The notes under the pieces are model-generated. The model had not been told where the DNA came from and did not search any database. It worked only from the letters and a program-made list of their open reading frames with translations. Shown piece by piece: positions 27,829 to 37,248 of a DNA stretch of 64,000 nucleotides. The stretch is from Maribacter polysiphoniae (GTDB lineage: Bacteria; Bacteroidota; Bacteroidia; Flavobacteriales; Flavobacteriaceae). The DNA lies in contig NZ_QGGQ01000012.1 of assembly GCF_003148665.1 (NCBI RefSeq), positions 1-64,000 on the forward strand, written 5' to 3'. A program made the position numbers and the translations under genes. The stretch's first letter is position 1; the number at the start of each line of letters is the position of its first letter.

Positions 27829-29253
27829 ATGAAAAAAATCCTAAAATACTTATTCAGTGCTTTACTCCTATTAATTGTTGTGCTATTGTTCAACACGATA
27901 CGCATGAGCTCAAAACAGGTAGCTCCAGAACCATTGGAAGAGGTTACGATAGCGCAAGATATTTATCAAAACTTAAGTAAAGGCCTTCAATATAAAACGA
28001 TATCCTATAGTGAGGATGCCGTACCGGATTCTACTGCTTTTTTTGGTTTCCATCGTTTTCTAGAGGGGACATTTCCGTTAGTTCACCAAAAAATGACCCT
28101 TGAAAAAATAAGCACCTATAGTTTATTGTATACTTGGCCTGGGAGCGACCCTTCTAAAAAACCGATCATTTTAATGTCCCACCAGGATGTGGTACCTGTA
28201 GATGAACCAACATTGGGAGACTGGGAAGCAGGACCTTTTGAAGGCAAAATCACGGAAACGGAAATTATTGGCCGTGGCACGATGGACGATAAAGGAACGC
28301 TCATTGCCTTGTTAGAGGCTGCGGAAGGGCTATTGGAAGAATCGTTTCAACCGGAACGTACCATATTCCTGGCCTTTGGTCATGATGAGGAAGTCGGAGG
28401 TCCAAATGGTGCCGCAAAAATAGCTGAATACCTAAAAGCGAAAGGAGTGCACGCAGCCATGACCTTGGATGAAGGAGGTTTCTTGGCTGAAGATCTTGTT
28501 CCAGGTATCAATACTGTTGCCGTGGTAAATCTGGCCGAAAAAGGTTTTGCTTCATTTAAGCTGATTGTTGAAACCTCTGGAGGTCACAGTTCCGCACCGC
28601 CAAAAGAAAACACTATAGGAATCCTGGCACAAGCTATCGTAGACCTGGAAAACAACCAAAGACCCTATAAATTGGTAAAACCAATTGATTACCAATTTGA
28701 GTATATGGGTCCGGAACTACCATTTTTCCAAAAGGTTGCCTTTGCAAACCCTTGGCTTTTAAAAAAACCGGTTCTAGAAGCTTTAAATGCACATACTACT
28801 ACTGCTCCCACAATTATAGACGGTGGGATAAAAAATAATGTCATTCCAACCGTTGCGGAAGCCACTGTCAATTTTAGGATTTTACCGGGAGAAACGATAG
28901 CATCTGTGCAAGAGCATATAAAGAATACCATTTCAGACAAAATAAAAGTAGAACATGTAGGCTTTTTAACCAACCCCTCACCTGTTTCCAGCATTGATTC
29001 CGATGCGTACAAAATTTTAGAAAAAACCATACGAAGTATGTTCCCTAACAGTGTGGTAGTACCAGGTCTTTTAGGTGGCGGCACCGATTCACGGTATTTT
29101 TATGATATTTCAGAAGATGTATACCGTTTTTATCCCATTCGGTTAAATCCTAATAATAGAACTCGTTTTCATGGTATTGACGAAAAAATAAGCAAGGCCA
29201 ATTACAAAGAGCTTGTTGAATTCTCCTATCACTTGATCAAGCAATTTAATTAA
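27829..29253 (+). CDS. M20-family peptidase, carboxypeptidase S / PM20D1-like
   Basis: A 474-residue membrane-anchored or exported zinc hydrolase; residues 1-20 are one hydrophobic segment. M20 motifs are clear: MSHQDVVPV (zinc His), GRGTMDDKG (bridging Asp), FGHDEEVGG (catalytic and ligand Glu), TLDEGGF and a C-terminal FHGIDEK histidine. The pattern around GHDEEVGG is closest to the CPS1/PM20D1 group, which acts on peptides or N-acyl amino acids. I chose the ATG at 27829 because it places the basic-hydrophobic anchor at the N terminus; an ATG at 27781 is also in frame. Confidence 0.9.
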   Translation: MKKILKYLFSALLLLIVVLLFNTIRMSSKQVAPEPLEEVTIAQDIYQNLSKGLQYKTISYSEDAVPDSTAFFGFHRFLEGTFPLVHQKMTLEKISTYSLLYTWPGSDPSKKPIILMSHQDVVPVDEPTLGDWEAGPFEGKITETEIIGRGTMDDKGTLIALLEAAEGLLEESFQPERTIFLAFGHDEEVGGPNGAAKIAEYLKAKGVHAAMTLDEGGFLAEDLVPGINTVAVVNLAEKGFASFKLIVETSGGHSSAPPKENTIGILAQAIVDLENNQRPYKLVKPIDYQFEYMGPELPFFQKVAFANPWLLKKPVLEALNAHTTTAPTIIDGGIKNNVIPTVAEATVNFRILPGETIASVQEHIKNTISDKIKVEHVGFLTNPSPVSSIDSDAYKILEKTIRSMFPNSVVVPGLLGGGTDSRYFYDISEDVYRFYPIRLNPNNRTRFHGIDEKISKANYKELVEFSYHLIKQFN

Positions 29254-29499
29254 GCTATGATTAAATACTTCCGGAAAATCAGTTAAAACCAACTTTCCAA
29301 AGGTGAAACCTTCAAATACCTCAAAAACGCCGTTGGTGGGATTACATACCTTGCCACTGAATCTTCTCCGTATTTCACAGACCATGGGTGTTGATTCAAT
29401 ACTATTTAAAACAGTGGTTTTTTGTTAATTTCATAGCATTGATAATCATGGGAATTCACGAACTTTGTTTGGATTGTTGTATGATTTAAAAATGTAAAA

Positions 29500-30945
29500 A
29501 TGAAATATTTATTCCCTATTCTCCTTTTGCTGATTGCTGCTTGTTCCCAACCAAAAATAGAGGTTGTAACCTCTACGGAATCAGAACCTTGGGTTGTCGG
29601 TGGGCTGGCGAAAACAACTTCTTCCAAAGAAAATGTTGATGCGCAAATAGTTCGTACGGATACCTTACAGACCATTGACGGATTTGGGACATGTTTCAAT
29701 GAATTGGGTTGGACGTCGCTGCAACGGTTGAGTCAGGAAGATAGGGACGGTATTCTTCAAGAATTGTTCCAGCCAGGGGTTGGTGCAAATTTCACAATTT
29801 GTAGAATGCCCGTCGCGGCCAATGATTTTGTGGAAAAATGGTATTCTTACGATGAAACGGAAGGCGATTTTGAAATGAAGGATTTTAGCATTGCCAACGA
29901 CAAAAAATCACTGGTGCCTTTTATCCAAAATGCGCAAAAGTATAATCCGGAACTGAAAATATGGGCTTCTCCTTGGTCACCACCCCAATGGATGAAATAC
30001 AACAAACATTATGCGGCAAAGAGTTTATTGGGCGATTCTTTAAATATGTCCGATAAAAATGCAAAGGATATTACCGTGATCGGTAATGGCTTACCCTTGG
30101 ATAGGCAAGGAAAGGAAGGTACCGATATGTTCATTCAAGAACCCGACTATTATAAGGCCTATGCACTTTATTTCACCAAATTTATTGAAGCCTATCGCAA
30201 AGAGGGTATCGATATTTTTATGGTAATGCCCCAAAACGAATTCAATTCGGCACAGGTTTTCCCCAGTTGTACATGGACAGCGAAGGGGTTAACAACCTTC
30301 GTAGGTCAATATTTAGGGCCTGCGATGAAAGAATTAAACGTTGATGTGATGTTCGGTACCATGGAGCGTGGGAATGAAGCTCTTGTAGATACCGTATTGA
30401 CCGATGTTGATGCCAAAAAATTTGTATCAGGTGTTGGTTTTCAATGGGCAGGGAAGGAATCCATTCCGGGGATACATAAGCGTTACCCTGATTTAACCCT
30501 GTACCAAACCGAACAAGAATGTGGAGATGGCAAAAATGATTGGTCTAAATGTGTTTATTCTTGGGGACTAATAAAACACTATTTAACCAATGGGGCCAAT
30601 GCCTATATGTATTGGAATACGTCTTTGGATGCCGGTGGAATAAGCACTTGGGGATGGCAACAGAATTCATTGGTTAGTGTAGATACAACGGATAATACGT
30701 TTCAATATAACCATGAATATTATTTGCTTAAACACCTAAGCCATTTTGTGCAAAAAGGGGCTAAATTGTTACGTACAACCGGTAGTTTTGACAATATGCT
30801 GGCTTTTAAGAATCCAGATGATAGTGTCATCCTAGTGGTGCAAAACGAATTAAAGGAAAATAGACAGTTGAACCTTAAGTTGGATGGCACCTATATTTCC
30901 GTTGATCTTAAGGCGGACTCCTTTACCACCCTAAAGATAGAATAA
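29500..30945 (+). CDS. GH30 glycoside hydrolase (glucosylceramidase-like), lipoprotein
   Basis: A 481-residue protein with a lipobox (IAAC, Cys15). The (beta/alpha)8 barrel has GH30 hallmarks: TIDGFGTCFNELGW at the N-terminal strand, ICRMPV, WASPWSPPQWMK, an acid/base Glu in MPQNEFNS (E247) and a nucleophile Glu in YQTEQECG (E338). The C-terminal beta-sandwich closes with LKADSFTTLKIE. GH30 members cleave beta-1,6-glucans, beta-glucosides or glucosylceramide; the substrate is not determined. It has no susC/susD neighbours and appears to be transcribed alone. Confidence 0.9.
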   Translation: MKYLFPILLLLIAACSQPKIEVVTSTESEPWVVGGLAKTTSSKENVDAQIVRTDTLQTIDGFGTCFNELGWTSLQRLSQEDRDGILQELFQPGVGANFTICRMPVAANDFVEKWYSYDETEGDFEMKDFSIANDKKSLVPFIQNAQKYNPELKIWASPWSPPQWMKYNKHYAAKSLLGDSLNMSDKNAKDITVIGNGLPLDRQGKEGTDMFIQEPDYYKAYALYFTKFIEAYRKEGIDIFMVMPQNEFNSAQVFPSCTWTAKGLTTFVGQYLGPAMKELNVDVMFGTMERGNEALVDTVLTDVDAKKFVSGVGFQWAGKESIPGIHKRYPDLTLYQTEQECGDGKNDWSKCVYSWGLIKHYLTNGANAYMYWNTSLDAGGISTWGWQQNSLVSVDTTDNTFQYNHEYYLLKHLSHFVQKGAKLLRTTGSFDNMLAFKNPDDSVILVVQNELKENRQLNLKLDGTYISVDLKADSFTTLKIE

Positions 30946-31112
30946 GGTGTATGTAACATATCACCTAGGGATCTTCGGGCTTACCTCCCACTCCATTCCA
31001 CCAAATACTTTGTGGTAAGGGTTGTGGCGTTAATTTCTGTATGCGTAGCTATAAATCAATTCAATAAAAAATTATAGAATAACTTTTGTGTTCAATGTGT
31101 GCTTCAATCTTC

Positions 31113-31355
31113 TTAAGCCATTTTGGCTTTGTTTCTTTTGGTTGTAAAAGAAAGTGCTTTCTTAACCTTAGAGTTTTTGAATTTGTATAATCGAGCTACT
31201 TCAGTGGTAGTTTCAGTCTTAACCTCGTTTTTGGTTTCCGTAGTAGTAGCGATAGTCATTTCAATAGTTTCAACCTGTACCTCTTGCGTGTTGTTTTGGG
31301 CTTGTGCAGTTATTCCGAAGAAGATGATAAAGATGATGGTTGCTATTGCTTTCAT
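31113..31355 (-). CDS. Small secreted Thr/Glu-rich protein, paralogue 1
   Basis: An 80-residue protein: signal peptide ending AQAQ (about residues 1-19), an acidic Thr-rich middle (VQVETIEM, then TTETKNEVKTE), and a basic C terminus (FKNSKVKKALSF, ending KRNKAKMA). Two further copies lie at 36452 and 37000 on the same strand. I do not recognise the family. Conservation of the signal peptide, the C-terminal half and the leader argues that the reading frame is real, despite open plus-strand frames overlapping it. Secreted size after cleavage is about 60 residues. Confidence 0.75.
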   Translation of the reverse strand: MKAIATIIFIIFFGITAQAQNNTQEVQVETIEMTIATTTETKNEVKTETTTEVARLYKFKNSKVKKALSFTTKRNKAKMA

Positions 31356-31530
31356 GACTTGTTTTGTTATATAATGATAACAGTAACAAGTGCATTTTGA
31401 AGGGTTGCAATTCGCTGAACGCCTCTATTTATCGTTCTTTGACAACTATTGGGGTGAAGTGTAATATTCCCTCGGTAAACGGGAAGCACCCCAAAAACAG
31501 CTTACCGAAAAAAGTGGTATTTAAACGGGA
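31356..31530 (-). promoter_or_regulatory. Conserved leader of small secreted protein 1
   Basis: This 5' region shares long blocks with the leaders of the two paralogues (36701-36877 and 37249-37425). Conserved parts, read on the plus strand, are GTTATATAATGATAACAGT, GGGTTGCAATTCGCTGAACG, CTATTTATCG and CAGCTTACCGAAA; sequence between blocks drifts. Recurrent TTTATCG, TTCAGCG (minus strand) and TTACCG motifs suggest a shared transcription-factor site. The rest of the gap to 31730 shows no gene I can support. Confidence 0.6.
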
Positions 31531-31730
31531 TAATAGAGCGGGTCACGTCCGAAAAAATGGGAATGAAATCCCCAAAGGAGTCATAATTACCGATACCGTA
31601 AAAAAAGTAACCAAGTTATTTAGCTATACCATATTTTCAAATGAAGCTTTGTGGGGCATGGCAGAAACCGATACCAACCCCCTATAGTCGTTATTGCTTT
31701 GTTCTTTTCTTTTGTAAAAACCAGAGCCCT

Positions 31731-33206
31731 TTATGATAGATTATCCATTAAATGTTCAACCGTGGCCTCGATTTTTTGGTTCAACAACTCCTTTTCCAAA
31801 ATCTTGGGAGGTACGATACGCTCCTTACAATCGGTGATTGGGCAACGTTCACATGTAACCCCTACATGGTAGTTCTCGATTTTGGGGTCGTCCAGGAATG
31901 CTATCTTGCGTTTTAGCTGTGGATTGATCAATATACCTATACTGATGCTTCGGTACTGGTTTTCCTTAAATGGGTCTTTCGTGGCCGAGGAAAACACCAA
32001 ATAAGAAGGCTGGTTATTGGGATAATGGGATATTTGTACATCAAATACATGCTTCTCCTTCTTCTTGATGATCTTTTGTAGCACCCGTAGGGAAACCCAT
32101 CGCCGACAATAATGTTCATTGTTTTCATTCGCATGGGGTGAATGTTGGTGCGATAAGTGTAACTCCTTGGTGAGATAATACTTTTCATCCCCTTTTTTAT
32201 GCACAAATCGCAAAAAGAAAAGGTTCTGTACATTAAAGTCCTTCGGTAGTATATTTGTCATACGTTGGTACAACGATTCCGGTGAGGCATTGAACGAGTC
32301 GATCATTTTAATGAACAGTCCAGGATCAAAGGTTTTCTTATTGAACAACTGTTTTAGTTGCTTTGTGAATGGCTCACGGGGCAAAATCATGGCTCCTGCA
32401 AAATAGGAAGCGTAGAAATTATTGAGGACCTGGTCAAAATTCTCGAATTTGATCCAAGAAAATGTATAGAGCCTTTCCTTGTATCCCAAGAAATTAAAGG
32501 CAATTTCCTTGGCATAAATAAACGTACGTTGTGCCTCGTCTATATGATTCGCCAATAAAAGGGTTTTGGTCTTGGGAACAAAAATCGAACGCAGGGCATC
32601 CAACTCCTTATGCTTTTCCAGATCTTTATTGTTTATGGTATACCCATATTCTTCCACGAGGATCTCCTCCAATTCCTGTGAGGTTACATTTTGGCTGAGG
32701 TCAATTTGATAGGCCTTAGAGAATTTAAGGACTTGTTGCTCCAATTCATCAAAATAGTTGTGGTTGGCTTCTTGGAAAGAACGTAATGAGGCTAGAAAAA
32801 AGCTTTCCTTTCCAAAATCATAGTTCTGTGCGATCTTGATAATGGTACTGATAAAGGCATTCATTTTTGCAGGGGCGTTGGATACGATATCGATCAACGT
32901 ACTTTCTTTGATTCCGAAGAGGTCTAACGGAATCTCCTTTAAGACCTTTGACTGTAGAATTTCGCCAATCGGGGCTAGATTCTTATCCAGTTTCAGGGAT
33001 ACCATTTGGTCATATGGTACGTCCAATTTTTCGGCAAGGATGGAAATTTTATCCGGTTTGGGATATTTTTTCCCCTTTTCAATTTCATTCAAATAGGATT
33101 TGGACAGGCCGGAAAGTTTTGAAAGCCCAAAGAGCGATAAATTTCTGTCAGTCCTTATCTGCTTTAGCTTCAGCCCAAAAATAAGTTTAATATAATCTTC
33201 TTCCAT
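31731..33206 (-). CDS. XRE-family regulator of RamB/ScfR type
   Basis: A 491-residue transcription factor. Residues 8-65 are an XRE helix-turn-helix (LKQIRTDRNLSLFGLSKLSG, SKSYLNEIEKGKKYPKPDK). The middle is the ImmA/IrrE-like region but lacks the HExxH protease motif (it reads NNFYASYFAG). The C-terminal domain ends with a Cys cluster CERCPITDC typical of short-chain-fatty-acyl-CoA regulators. RamB of Corynebacterium, a member of this group, controls isocitrate lyase and malate synthase, the very genes encoded divergently here. The start at 33206 is preferred to one 30 bp upstream, which would overlap the -7 element and operator. Confidence 0.87.
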   Translation of the reverse strand: MEEDYIKLIFGLKLKQIRTDRNLSLFGLSKLSGLSKSYLNEIEKGKKYPKPDKISILAEKLDVPYDQMVSLKLDKNLAPIGEILQSKVLKEIPLDLFGIKESTLIDIVSNAPAKMNAFISTIIKIAQNYDFGKESFFLASLRSFQEANHNYFDELEQQVLKFSKAYQIDLSQNVTSQELEEILVEEYGYTINNKDLEKHKELDALRSIFVPKTKTLLLANHIDEAQRTFIYAKEIAFNFLGYKERLYTFSWIKFENFDQVLNNFYASYFAGAMILPREPFTKQLKQLFNKKTFDPGLFIKMIDSFNASPESLYQRMTNILPKDFNVQNLFFLRFVHKKGDEKYYLTKELHLSHQHSPHANENNEHYCRRWVSLRVLQKIIKKKEKHVFDVQISHYPNNQPSYLVFSSATKDPFKENQYRSISIGILINPQLKRKIAFLDDPKIENYHVGVTCERCPITDCKERIVPPKILEKELLNQKIEATVEHLMDNLS

Positions 33207-33324
33207 ACTTACAAATATAACCAATTTTGCGAACATCCATAAATTACGAATAAATATAAATAGCGAACGTTCGCTTGTTTTTTAAAAATGTTTTTTATAA
33301 CATTGTTCTCGTAAAATCAATGTC
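33207..33324. promoter_or_regulatory. Divergent promoters and palindromic operator of the glyoxylate locus
   Basis: A perfect 14-bp palindrome AGCGAACGTTCGCT lies at 33262-33275, and its half site GCGAAC recurs at 33229-33234. On the minus strand TATATTTG (33219 to 33212) is a -7 match only 5 bp from the regulator ATG, suggesting a very short or absent leader. On the plus strand TAACATTG (33298-33305) with TTG at 33275-33277 is a weaker promoter match for aceB. Both repeats are placed to affect both promoters, so the XRE regulator itself is the likely ligand. Confidence 0.6.
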
Positions 33325-34923
33325 ATGGAAAACACACTATTAAAATTACCGCCAGTCAACTTCGCCAAGGAAGTACAAAATCATTATCCTGAAATCCTTA
33401 CCAAGGAGGCACTTACCTTTCTTTCTGCATTGCATGAGTATTTTAATGCCGAACGATTGGAGTTGTTGGAATCCAGGAATGAACAACAAAAGGAATTTGA
33501 TGAGGGGAAGTTTCCTGATTTCCCCCATGAAACCGAGGCTGTCCGTGCAGGTATATGGACTGCCGCACCCATTCCGCATGATCTTCAGGATCGCCGTGTG
33601 GAAATCACCGGACCCGTAGATCGTAAAATGATCATCAATGCCTTGAATTCGGGGGCAAAGGCCTTTATGGCCGATTTAGAGGATAGCAATTCCCCTACGT
33701 GGCAAAATACCATTGAAGGCCAAAGTAATCTTATCGATGCCAATAAAGGGACCATATCCTTGGTCGATACCGTTAAAAACAAATCGTATCGGTTGAATGA
33801 GGAAACTGCTGTACTAATGGTTCGGCCTAGGGGACTTCATCTTAATGAAAGGCACCTGACCATCAATGGGGAAGAATTATCCGGTAGTTTGGTCGATTTT
33901 GGACTTTATGTCTTCCATAACACCAAAACGCTGATGAAAAAAGGAACGGCTCCGTATTTTTACCTTCCAAAACTGGAACACTATGCAGAGGCACGATGGT
34001 GGAATAGGGTTTTTGAATTTGCTGAAAACTATTTAGAGGTGCCTGTAGGAACGTTCAAGGCAACCGTGCTCATAGAGACCATTACGGCAAGCTTTCAGTT
34101 GGATGAGATCATCTATGAGTTGAAGGACCATATTGTGGGACTCAATTGCGGACGATGGGATTATATTTTCTCCTATATCAAGAAATTCAGGAACCATCCC
34201 AATTTTGTGGTCCCGAATCGGGATCAGGTGACCATGACCTCACCTTTTATGGATGCGTATTCAAAGTTGGTGATCCAGCGTTGTCACAAAAGGGGCATTC
34301 TGGCCATTGGGGGTATGGCGGCACAAATTCCTATCAAGAACAATGAAAATGCGAACCGGATCGCATTGGAAAAGGTTCGGTTGGATAAGGAACGGGAAGC
34401 CAAAAACGGCCATGACGGTACATGGGTGGCCCACCCGGATTTGGTTGCCGTGGCCATGGAGGAGTTCAACAAATACATGCCAACACCCAATCAGATGCAT
34501 GTTTCAAGGGATGATGTAAAAATCACAGCAGAGGATTTAGTCGAAATACCTTTGGGAACAGTGACTGAAAGCGGTGTGCGTAAAAACATCAACGTGGGTA
34601 TACTATATACCGAGGCTTGGCTCCGGGGTTATGGGGCAGTTGCACTCTACAATCTTATGGAGGATGCCGCAACGGCCGAAATTTCCCGGACCCAGGTGTG
34701 GCAATGGTTAAAGAACGAAGTGAAGCTTGACGATGGTAGAACGTTCAATTTGGAATTATGCCATAAAATCTTTGATGATGAAGTTGAAAAAATCATAAAG
34801 GAAGTCGGGGAGCAAAATATGGTCAATACCAAATTTGAATTGGCCATAGACCTTTTTAGGAAACTGATTACAGCTAAAGAGTTTGAGGAATTTCTAACGC
34901 TATCGGCCTACAACTATATATAA
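33325..34923 (+). CDS. aceB: Malate synthase A
   Basis: A 532-residue enzyme, the normal length of malate synthase A. It condenses glyoxylate and acetyl-CoA to malate, the second glyoxylate-bypass step. Diagnostic segments are DLEDSNSPTW, VRPRGLHLNERH (catalytic Arg), the family signature with NCGRWDYIFSYIKKF and GGMAAQIPIK. The C-terminal domain holds the expected Asp-containing helix (AATAEISRTQVWQW). It is followed 77 bp later by aceA and is divergent from the RamB/ScfR regulator, so acetate or fatty-acid growth is the probable inducing condition. Confidence 0.97.
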   Translation: MENTLLKLPPVNFAKEVQNHYPEILTKEALTFLSALHEYFNAERLELLESRNEQQKEFDEGKFPDFPHETEAVRAGIWTAAPIPHDLQDRRVEITGPVDRKMIINALNSGAKAFMADLEDSNSPTWQNTIEGQSNLIDANKGTISLVDTVKNKSYRLNEETAVLMVRPRGLHLNERHLTINGEELSGSLVDFGLYVFHNTKTLMKKGTAPYFYLPKLEHYAEARWWNRVFEFAENYLEVPVGTFKATVLIETITASFQLDEIIYELKDHIVGLNCGRWDYIFSYIKKFRNHPNFVVPNRDQVTMTSPFMDAYSKLVIQRCHKRGILAIGGMAAQIPIKNNENANRIALEKVRLDKEREAKNGHDGTWVAHPDLVAVAMEEFNKYMPTPNQMHVSRDDVKITAEDLVEIPLGTVTESGVRKNINVGILYTEAWLRGYGAVALYNLMEDAATAEISRTQVWQWLKNEVKLDDGRTFNLELCHKIFDDEVEKIIKEVGEQNMVNTKFELAIDLFRKLITAKEFEEFLTLSAYNYI

Positions 34924-34931
34924 CTAAAAAA

Positions 34932-34964
34932 AATCCCGCGAATGCGGTAACACTCGACGGGATT
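34932..34964 (+). other. Hairpin in the aceB-aceA spacer
   Basis: AATCCCG at 34932-34938 pairs with CGGGATT at 34958-34964, and an alternative small hairpin CCGC-GAAT-GCGG lies inside (34936-34947). No T run follows on the plus strand, so a full terminator is unlikely; an RNA-processing or attenuation site that sets the aceB to aceA ratio is possible. Confidence 0.4.
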
Positions 34965-35000
34965 CTCAATTATTAATTACTAATAACGTTTCGTAAAATT

Positions 35001-36278
35001 ATGGAAAAACAAGACAGAATTCAAGCATTAATTGCAGATTGGACCACTAATCCGCGTTGGAAAGGTATTGAAAGGCCTTATACGGCAGAGGAAGTTGTAA
35101 AATTACAAGGTTCGTACAAGCTAGAACATAGTATCGCCCGCTTAGGAGCCGAAAAATTATGGCGAAAACTGAATGCACAGGATTTTGTGGCCGGCTTGGG
35201 CGCTTTGACCGGCAATCAGGCCGTACAGGAAGTTGAAGCAGGACTGGAAGCGATTTACTTAAGTGGATGGCAGGTAGCTGCCGATGCAAACCTTGCCGGG
35301 GAAATGTATCCTGACCAGTCCCTCTACCCTGCCAACAGCGTACCTTCAGTGGTAAAGCGAATCAACAATGCACTTTTGCGCAGAGATCAAATTCAATGTG
35401 TGAATGGTGAGGGCACAACGTTGGATTATTTGGTACCTATCGTTGCAGACGCCGAAGCAGGATTCGGAGGTAACTTAAATGCCTTTGAACTTATGAAGGC
35501 GATGATCGAGGCGGGTGCATCAGGCGTGCATTTTGAAGACCAATTGAGCTCAGCTAAAAAATGTGGACATTTGGGAGGTAAAGTATTGGTGCCAACGCAA
35601 GAGGCGATAAATAAATTGGTTGCGGCCCGTTTGGCTACGGATGTCATGGGGGTTCCTACCTTGATCATTGCCCGAACCGATGCCGATGCAGCCAATTTGT
35701 TGACCAGCGATATTGATGCCCGTGATCATAAATTCATCAACGGAGAACGTACGAATGAAGGATTTTTTGGGGTGAACAATGGTATTAAACAAGGGATTGC
35801 CAGGGGATTGAGCTATGCTAAGTATGCCGATTTGATATGGATGGAAACATCAAATCCTGATTTGGACTATGCCCGTGAATTTGCCGAAGCGATCCACGCG
35901 AAATATCCGGGTAAGATGTTGGCCTATAACTGTTCGCCCTCTTTCAATTGGGCTGCAAAACTAAGTGTTGCCGAAATGGAAACCTTTAGGGAGGAATTGG
36001 CCAAAATGGGTTATAAGTTCCAGTTTATCACCCTTGCAGGATTCCATGCCTTGAATACCAGTATGTTCGAATTGTCCAAAGCGTACAAAGAACGGGGTAT
36101 GGCAGGCTATTCCGAATTGCAGGAACGCGAGTTCAAATTACAGCAAAGTGGTTTCAAGGCGGTGAAACATCAAGGATTTGTAGGTACCACCTATTTTGAT
36201 GCCGTACAGAACACCGTTACCGCAGGGGCAGCGAGTACTGTGGCCATGAAGGATAGTACTGAGGTAGCACAATTCTAA
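35001..36278 (+). CDS. aceA: Isocitrate lyase
   Basis: A 425-residue enzyme that splits isocitrate into succinate and glyoxylate, the first step of the glyoxylate bypass. It carries the catalytic loop KKCGH (C188) after [19 protein letters not shown] for magnesium and substrate, [11 protein letters not shown], and the C-terminal YNCSPSFNW motif. Length matches bacterial isocitrate lyases. It is co-directional with aceB and ends at a strong terminator. Confidence 0.97.
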   Translation: MEKQDRIQALIADWTTNPRWKGIERPYTAEEVVKLQGSYKLEHSIARLGAEKLWRKLNAQDFVAGLGALTGNQAVQEVEAGLEAIYLSGWQVAADANLAGEMYPDQSLYPANSVPSVVKRINNALLRRDQIQCVNGEGTTLDYLVPIVADAEAGFGGNLNAFELMKAMIEAGASGVHFEDQLSSAKKCGHLGGKVLVPTQEAINKLVAARLATDVMGVPTLIIARTDADAANLLTSDIDARDHKFINGERTNEGFFGVNNGIKQGIARGLSYAKYADLIWMETSNPDLDYAREFAEAIHAKYPGKMLAYNCSPSFNWAAKLSVAEMETFREELAKMGYKFQFITLAGFHALNTSMFELSKAYKERGMAGYSELQEREFKLQQSGFKAVKHQGFVGTTYFDAVQNTVTAGAASTVAMKDSTEVAQF

Positions 36279-36298
36279 AAGAGTATTATATCCTATTA

Positions 36299-36332
36299 AA
36301 AAAGCAGCTGGGCCCCACCCAGCTGCTTTTTG
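36299..36332 (+). terminator. Rho-independent terminator after aceA
   Basis: Perfect 9-bp stem GCAGCTGGG / CCCAGCTGC with a 5-base loop, flanked by an A run and followed by TTTTT. It ends the aceBA transcript 20 bp after the stop and could also serve the converging small-protein gene. Confidence 0.88.
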
Positions 36333-36451
36333 TTTATATAAGCTCCTACCCTTGCAATTTCAATCCTTGATTGTTTTGGATAGGTATATGTTGTTTTTTA
36401 ATCGATATAACAAAAGTGGGTCAATAAGGAGAAGAATATTGTGATGGCTGC

Positions 36452-36700
36452 TTATGCCATTTTAGCCTTGTTCCTTTTGGTGGTAAAAGAAAGTGCTTTT
36501 TTGATTTTGGAATTTTTGAACTTGTACAATCTAGCAACTTCCGTTTTTGTTTCGGTCTTCACTTCGTTCTTGGTTTCAGTGGCCGTTGTGATGGTGAACC
36601 CCATTTCGATGGTTTCAACTTGAACCTCTTGGGCATTGTTCTGAGCTTGGGCAGCTATTCCGAAAAAGATGATGAAGATGATTGTTACGATTGCTTTCAT
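36452..36700 (-). CDS. Small secreted Thr/Glu-rich protein, paralogue 2
   Basis: An 82-residue protein with the same plan as the copies at 31113 and 37000: signal peptide ending AQAQ, VQVETIEMGF, an alternating Thr/Glu/Lys stretch, and the basic end KRNKAKMA. Compared with paralogue 1 it has a two-residue insertion after IEM and several substitutions; compared with paralogue 3 only a single residue differs in the middle (KTETK against KSETK). Function unknown. Plus-strand frames across it lack any recognisable product and are read as shadows. Confidence 0.75.
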   Translation of the reverse strand: MKAIVTIIFIIFFGIAAQAQNNAQEVQVETIEMGFTITTATETKNEVKTETKTEVARLYKFKNSKIKKALSFTTKRNKAKMA

Positions 36701-36877
36701 GACTTGTTTTGTTATATAATGATAACAGTGACAAGTGTATTTTGAAGGGTTGCAATTCGCTGAACGCCCCTATTTATCGTTATTTGACAAGAATAAGGAT
36801 TAAGTGCAAAATTCCCTCGATAAATGGGAAGCACCCTAAAAACAGCTTACCGAAATAAGTGGTCGTTAAACGATGAT
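36701..36877 (-). promoter_or_regulatory. Conserved leader of small secreted protein 2
   Basis: It carries the blocks listed for leader 1, including TGCAATTCGCTGAACGCCCC, CTATTTATCGTT, CCCTCGATAAA and AACAGCTTACCGAAA (plus-strand sense). On the transcribed strand ATTTATCGA and GTTCAGCGA are 60 bp apart, start to start. The conserved leader is longer than a core promoter and so probably holds regulator sites or a structured 5' untranslated region. Confidence 0.55.
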
Positions 36878-36999
36878 GCAAGGCTTTAGTCAAGCCCTAT
36901 TTCTTCTATTTATCGATTTATTTCAAGTATTATATGGAGTTCGTCCAATTTGGTATAACAAAAGCGGGTCAATAAGGAGAGCAATATTGTGATGGCTGC

Positions 37000-37248
37000 T
37001 TATGCCATTTTGGCCTTGTTCCTTTTGGTGGTAAAAGAAAGGGCTTTTTTGATTTTGGAGTTTTTGAACTTGTACAATCTGGCAACTTCCGTTTTTGTTT
37101 CGGACTTCACTTCGTTCTTGGTTTCAGTGGCCGTTGTGATGGTGAAACCCATTTCGATGGTTTCAACTTGAACCTCTTGGGCGTTGTTCTGTGCTTGGGC
37201 AGCTATTCCGAAAAAGATGATGAAGATGATTGTTACGATTGCTTTCAT
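37000..37248 (-). CDS. Small secreted Thr/Glu-rich protein, paralogue 3
   Basis: An 82-residue product of the tandem duplication, almost identical to paralogue 2. The conserved frame, signal peptide and stop position across three copies support a genuine gene. It is the most upstream of the two tandem units on the minus strand and has its own complete leader, so each copy may be transcribed separately. Confidence 0.75.
   Translation of the reverse strand: MKAIVTIIFIIFFGIAAQAQNNAQEVQVETIEMGFTITTATETKNEVKSETKTEVARLYKFKNSKIKKALSFTTKRNKAKMA

Noticed and set aside
31364-31687. A 107-codon plus-strand frame over the leader of the small secreted protein
   Set aside because: It overlaps the conserved leader blocks on the opposite strand, has no recognisable domain and is not preserved in the other two leaders.
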